Below are positions 62,651 to 64,000 of a stretch of DNA of 64,000 nt, piece by piece; the first letter of the stretch is position 1; each line of letters opens with the position of its first letter. The notes beneath the pieces were generated by a model. That model was not told the DNA's origin. It searched no databases and saw only the letters and a program-made list of their open reading frames with translations. Both the position numbers and the translations under genes were made by a program. The stretch comes from an uncultured Kordiimonas sp. (lineage in GTDB: Bacteria; Pseudomonadota; Alphaproteobacteria; Sphingomonadales; Kordiimonadaceae). The DNA is taken from NCBI GenBank assembly GCA_947500295.1, contig CANMRM010000001.1, forward strand, positions 620,001-684,000, in the 5' to 3' direction.

Positions 62651-63478
62651 ATGGCAGACTCCCTATCTCTGAGTGGTGTCGTTTCGCGCCGGTCTGCGGA
62701 AACCACACTTACGACAGCAGCAAAAACCTGGTTTCTGGTCACACTTGCCGGCCAGTGGATTTTTGTTGTCTATATTTTTGCTTACTTCATTCTTTCGATG
62801 CTTGGTGGGGGCCTCGAGGTGTTGGCCGACACCCACTTACCCAATGGATTTGTTGCGGGAGAGACTGTCGGCAATCTCGCGGTCGCTGCTCACTTGATGC
62901 TGGCGCTAATCATCATCGGCACCGGACCGCTACAGCTTGTGCCACAAGTCAGGGCCCGTTTCCCCTTTTTTCACCGGTGGAATGGTCGCCTCTATATTGC
63001 CGCGTGTTTCCTGACCAGTATGGTTGGTCTCTTTATGGTCTGGACCCGAGGGACGGTGGGTGACCTGGTCCAGCATATTGGCATCAGCGGTGACGCTGTC
63101 CTTATCCTGGTTTTTGGTGCGCTGGCCCTTCGGTACGCAATGGCAGGTGACATCCGGGCTCATCGTCGTTGGGCGTTGCGCCTGTTCATGGTTGCGAGCG
63201 CCGTGTGGTTCTACCGGATCGGGTTGATGGGCTGGATCTTTGCTAACGGCGGGCCGGCAGGTTTCGACCCTAAAACTTTCACAGGCCCCTTTCTCAACTT
63301 TCTGACTTTTGGACAGTATCTGGTGCCGTTGTTTATTCTGGAGCTGTATTTTTACGCGCGGGATCGCGCTGGAGCGGCGGGTAAATATGCGATGGCGAGC
63401 GGTCTGTTTGTGGTCAGTATCCTGATGGCATTCGGTATTTTTGCGGCAACCATGGGCATGTGGCTGCCGCGAATATAG
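62651..63478 (+). CDS. DUF2306 membrane protein
   Basis: A 275-residue protein with about seven membrane helices. Features of DUF2306 are visible: GTGPLQLVPQVRARFPFFHRWNGRLYIAACFLTS in the first half and DIRAHRRWALRLFMVASAVWFYRIG in the second, with conserved His residues between helices that could hold a metal or heme. Function is unknown. GAGGAAAA precedes the ATG. It stands alone after the psp operon. Confidence 0.8.
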   Translation: MADSLSLSGVVSRRSAETTLTTAAKTWFLVTLAGQWIFVVYIFAYFILSMLGGGLEVLADTHLPNGFVAGETVGNLAVAAHLMLALIIIGTGPLQLVPQVRARFPFFHRWNGRLYIAACFLTSMVGLFMVWTRGTVGDLVQHIGISGDAVLILVFGALALRYAMAGDIRAHRRWALRLFMVASAVWFYRIGLMGWIFANGGPAGFDPKTFTGPFLNFLTFGQYLVPLFILELYFYARDRAGAAGKYAMASGLFVVSILMAFGIFAATMGMWLPRI

Positions 63479-63509
63479 ATGTCGGTGTAAAAGCGCCTGC
63501 TGAAGGCGG

Positions 63510-64000
63510 TCAGCCGTCAGTGGCTGGTGAGTTTAAGCGCTTTTCTTCCTCATCAATTGCAGCCATGTAAGCTTTGCGCCCCCAAACAAACGTCAGGATG
63601 CCCATGGGTATGGTTACGAGTGCAATGGTAAGGTAAGCCCACCTGAGTGCGTCGGCACCGTCATAGAGATAGTCTGACATCAGGCCGATGGCAAACGGCC
63701 CGCCGCCATAGCCGATCAGGCTTGTAGACATAATATAAATCGAAATGATCTGGCCGCGCATCTGGTTGGGAGTAATGATCTGCAGGCTGGCATACGCCAC
63801 GCCCGACGGGCTGTTGACAAAAAAGTTGCTGATGCCGAGCAGAACCCAGGCCACCGCCGTATTGTCAACAAAAGCGATTGTTACGGCCGGAATGGCAAAG
63901 CCAATCGGCGCCATCATCAGTGCCCGGATGTGAGCGTCTTTCTTGCCTTCCCTGAACCACTTATCAGCCAAATATCCCCCAAAAAGGAGCCCCAGCGGAC
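63510..64000 (-). CDS. MFS transporter, C-terminal part (continues beyond the window)
   Basis: The frame is open to the window end, so the N-terminal part is missing. What remains are about four to five helices of a major facilitator with the loop LADKWFREGKKDAHIRA, helix segments IGFAIPAVTIAFV and LLGISNFFVNSPSGVAYASLQIITPNQMRG, GPFAIGLMSDYLY and LTIALVTIPMGILTFVWG. The pattern resembles spinster/sugar-phosphate-type MFS proteins, but the substrate is unknown. It is convergent with the DUF2306 gene. Confidence 0.8.
   Translation of the reverse strand, partial: PLGLLFGGYLADKWFREGKKDAHIRALMMAPIGFAIPAVTIAFVDNTAVAWVLLGISNFFVNSPSGVAYASLQIITPNQMRGQIISIYIMSTSLIGYGGGPFAIGLMSDYLYDGADALRWAYLTIALVTIPMGILTFVWGRKAYMAAIDEEEKRLNSPATDG

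Noticed and set aside
1-64000. CRISPR arrays, tRNA/rRNA genes, insertion sequences
   Set aside because: No regularly spaced repeat array, no cloverleaf-like sequence and no transposase reading frame was seen on either strand; short tRNAs could still be missed by eye.

Overview
The window is a 64 kb piece of an alphaproteobacterial chromosome with moderate GC content. The evidence is gene order and protein type. A miaB–phoH–ybeY–corC–lnt–trmB block is followed by rimP–nusA–ylxR–infB–rbfA–truB–rpsO–pnp; NusA has a long acidic C-terminal extension and YlxR carries an extra C-terminal domain, both typical of this class. A marine, Kordiimonas-like lineage is my inference from overall flavour and is not proven. 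No tRNA, rRNA, CRISPR array or intact insertion sequence was seen.

Layout. 1–6.4 kb: tRNA thiolation (end of miaB), PhoH, YbeY, CorC, Lnt, TrmB and a cupin protein. 6.5–16.2 kb: the transcription/translation operon with a good sigma-70 promoter before rimP and hairpins between rpsO and pnp. 16.3–33.4 kb: accessory metabolism and envelope genes (nitronate monooxygenase-like flavoprotein, orphan histidine kinase, Cds1-like PLP enzyme, a MarR–GNAT fusion with two further GNAT genes, 2-hydroxyacid dehydrogenase, Tat-exported dienelactone hydrolase-like protein, DMT exporter, an unrecognised 458-aa membrane protein, a formate/nitrite channel, a PepSY protein and a DsbB-like protein). 33.8 kb: a cold shock gene. 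34.2–35.9 kb: an AT-rich islet with an ImmA/IrrE-type regulator-protease and a DUF4411 PIN-like protein. 36–40.2 kb: a patatin-type surface phospholipase and lepA. 40.2–42 kb: an XRE regulator and a CPBP protease bounded by lepA and a frameshifted copy of the lepA 3' end. 42–49.6 kb: SDR, AraC, LysR, aldo-keto reductase, glyoxalase-fold, DUF533, an OxyR-like LysR and an unknown envelope protein. 49.6–59.5 kb: a c-di-GMP phosphodiesterase, S9 peptidase, isochorismatase/LysR pair, amidohydrolase and an exosortase-associated O-glycosylation ligase. 59.5–62.5 kb: the phage shock locus pspF / sigma-54 promoter / pspABC. The window closes with DUF2306 and a partial MFS transporter.

The strongest leads for undescribed biology are: (1) the lepA 3'-end duplication with a 39-bp identical core around an inverted repeat, which looks like the scar of an integrative element; (2) five GACAG direct repeats at 11/11/11/10-bp spacing upstream of the CPBP protease gene; (3) a small ORF between the sigma-54 promoter and pspA, interrupted by one in-frame stop; (4) the orphan 458-aa protein with a hydrophobic block and an acidic helical tail; (5) intergenic stretches at 20.2–20.5 kb and 48.2–48.7 kb that end in strong terminators not assigned to any gene; and (6) an OxyR-like regulator that lacks the peroxidatic cysteine but has an ATAG-N7-CTAT site in its own upstream region.
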